From Archegozetes longisetosus (lineage: Eukaryota; Arthropoda; Arachnida; Sarcoptiformes; Trhypochthoniidae): a DNA stretch of 64,000 nucleotides. This document shows positions 62,153-64,000 of this stretch, in pieces. The stretch's first letter is position 1, and every line of letters begins with the position of its first letter. The notes under the pieces are model-generated. The model made no database searches, was not told the DNA's origin, and was given only the letters and a program-made list of their open reading frames with translations. A program made the translations under genes and the position numbers. The stretch is taken from positions 36,001 through 100,000 of the forward strand of contig JAEMBT020000003.1 in the NCBI GenBank assembly GCA_018873245.2. Reading direction: 5' to 3'.

Positions 62153-64000
62153 TTACTCCGTATTTCTCAAAGATGTCGATCTTCTTCTGACGAATTCCAC
62201 TAAACATTGGCCATATAAGTTGTTCTTGTCCAATCCTTGGGGTAACCCTCCTTCTAACCAATTAATGGCAGAAACCGGAATGTCAATCTGTTGTAATCTT
62301 GTTGTCTCCATTCCTTGTTGTAAATCGATGGAATATCTCACAGGTGAAGCCAATCTAAACAATAAACAATTCTTGTTCTCATGTGTGAACCATATCTTCG
62401 AATTACTCTTAATATTAATATGACCAAAGGCTACAGAATGATCTAAACAATCCGACGGACATTTAATGATAACTTCTCTTAAATAGGCATTAAACCAATG
62501 TTTGGTCAGAAGGTGAAACGATATTTGAAGATAATCCCCATATTTAGTCAGATCTTTCAAACCCTCTTCACCTTCCCATATTCCATAATGACTGGTAAAT
62601 TTAATAATTCTAAACCACTTATATTTAATTATTCCGAAAAGAATAATAAATCCCAAAATTATTAACATTAAATTAATAACTGGATTTATCGGATCATGAA
62701 CCACAGTTTCCCAATAAGTAATCGAATCTCCGGGATTTGAGATTAATGCATCAGTAAATTGTGTGTTTAAAACAATAATAGGTGAAATACCAATAATGCT
62801 ATGTCCAAGCCTTATAAGCGTTATTGAAACACTAGTGAAGATGTAAAACATTACGATTTTAGTAAATGAATGAATCAAGCCTTGCCAAGTAATTGAATTT
62901 ATTGTGTGTTGTTGAATATTTTCTATTTGCAATAATCTTTCTGAAAAATCCTCCGAAGCCGTCCATAATTCATCCATAGCAGCGGTTGTCGCTCTCTGAT
63001 CGAGTTGTAAATAATCTCTGAACTTATTTACGTCTATACTCTTCATATCTTCAATTTTTCCCTTTTTACTTCTATTACTTCCTCCTCTACTTTCATTTCC
63101 TCATTAAAGAATTTTTGATCAAACAGGAATATCGGCGGTTTGCTTCGTACTAAATCTAATCTTGAATCTCTGTATTTAAGTGGTCCATAAAGAGTATGTG
63201 ATTCTGTTTTTAAATAACAACTTGTATCAACCGTAACTTCTTCAGCCCATTCTACTAGTGATCGCCCTTTTGATCCAATATTCTGACAAATAACATCAAA
63301 ACTAGGAATGACATCTTTATGCAAGATCCAGGTATCATCAGTTATTCGAATCGGTTGGTACTGCTCTTTCAGGGATAACTCAAACTGACAAAATTTCTTC
63401 ACATAATTTGTGTCCCAATTCCATAAAGAAATGGTGCAAGCACTGATTGTTTGAATCAAAGATGGATCCATGGAGTAACATAAATTTTCCCCACTAATTG
63501 TTATACAACTAAAGGTTGCTAAATCGATCTCACCATATAGTTTAATATTTTCTTCATCCGTTAACCAACATCGATCTTTAAGAGATAAAGTTATAAAGGT
63601 CTCAGTAGAATTCAGACGTCCAAACCATTGACATTATTTTTCGTTGCATGGAATAGGCGAAGCAATCGGTTTCAAAATATTGAAATGAGTTTTAGTCTTA
63701 ATCGTTTGTAAAGGAATTGAGAGTCTTAACATTAATCCATCAGGTAACAGGGAAAACTTAATTAGCGGTAAAACATAATACAAATCCAAATTACTTTCAT
63801 CGATTCCAAGTAAATATAAAGGTGCCACATTAGCTTTAACTTTAATTAAAATTTCTTTAAGTTCATCAGGTGATAACAGATTAGACGGTAGAATTCCACG
63901 TCGTAATTGAATTAATGATTCTTCAATATCTTCGACAGACTGACTGTATAACGAGAGATTATATAGAGAAATCAATGCACTAACAATAGCATCATTCATT
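62153..64000 (-). pseudogene. Envelope-like gene of an errantivirus-type retroelement, 5' incomplete and broken
   Basis: Three frames follow each other on the minus strand: from the window edge to 63634, 63471-63043, and 63046-62153. The first pair are in one frame, separated by an in-frame stop at 63636-63634. Second and third overlap by ATGA at 63046-63043, so a frame change separates them. Visible parts: an amphipathic N-terminal piece with RRGILPSNLLSPDELK, a Cys-containing middle, and a C-terminal part with hydrophobic segments including a strong one near NLMLIILGFIILFGIIKYKW, then a long tail. Position directly before a polypurine tract and LTR is where envelope genes of gypsy/errantivirus elements lie. 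It is an old genomic copy; gag-pol would be beyond the right edge. The third frame (297 codons) is still open. Confidence 0.65.

Overview
The window looks like nuclear DNA of an animal, most likely an arthropod. The DNA is strongly AT-rich. Genes are split by GT..AG introns, many of them under 200 bases. One gene encodes a class A peptide-type GPCR. Interspersed elements are overwhelmingly cut-and-paste DNA transposons, with degenerate TTAGG/CCTAA-type stretches and an errantivirus-like LTR element at the right edge. A mite or other chelicerate is possible, but the sequence alone does not prove it. Nothing bacterial is present. Layout: 1-5.7 kb is non-coding with two MITEs. 5.7-13.3 kb (+) holds a seven-exon GPCR gene of about 515 residues. 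Its third coding exon junction needs a GA..AG intron, and its last intron has filled with transposons. 13.6-46.3 kb carries six genes, all on the minus strand, for small four-transmembrane proteins (13.6, 19.8, 22.8, 34.8-40.9, 42.0 and 45.7 kb). Five have one phase-0 intron after the first membrane segment; the 13.6 kb gene is intronless. Four end in cytoplasmic-type tails with PPxY motifs (PPPY, PPEY, PPNY, PPAY). The genes are separated, and one is split, by a dense succession of transposons. 53.3-54.3 kb (+) is a small gene for a secreted Gly/Ala-rich protein with a TATA box and an apparent 5'UTR intron. 61.5-64 kb (-) is the 3' end of an errantivirus-like retroelement: a broken envelope-like gene, a polypurine tract and one LTR. 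Transposons with readable ends: at least seven hAT-type elements, six of them with exact or near-exact 8-base target duplications and two with recognisable hAT C-terminal transposase remains; several Tc1/mariner/pogo/Tigger-type elements with TA duplications; a Merlin (IS1595-like) element; a Tc5-like element enlarged by nested insertions; a tRNA-derived SINE with a 14-base duplication inside a hAT element; and a pair of Mutator-like MITEs. Several are foldbacks with inverted arms of 100-400 bases. Functionally the window holds a neuropeptide-type receptor gene, a tandem family of tetraspan proteins probably linked to WW-domain (NEDD4-type) ubiquitin ligases through their PPxY tails, one secreted protein, and repeats. 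No operon-like organisation exists.
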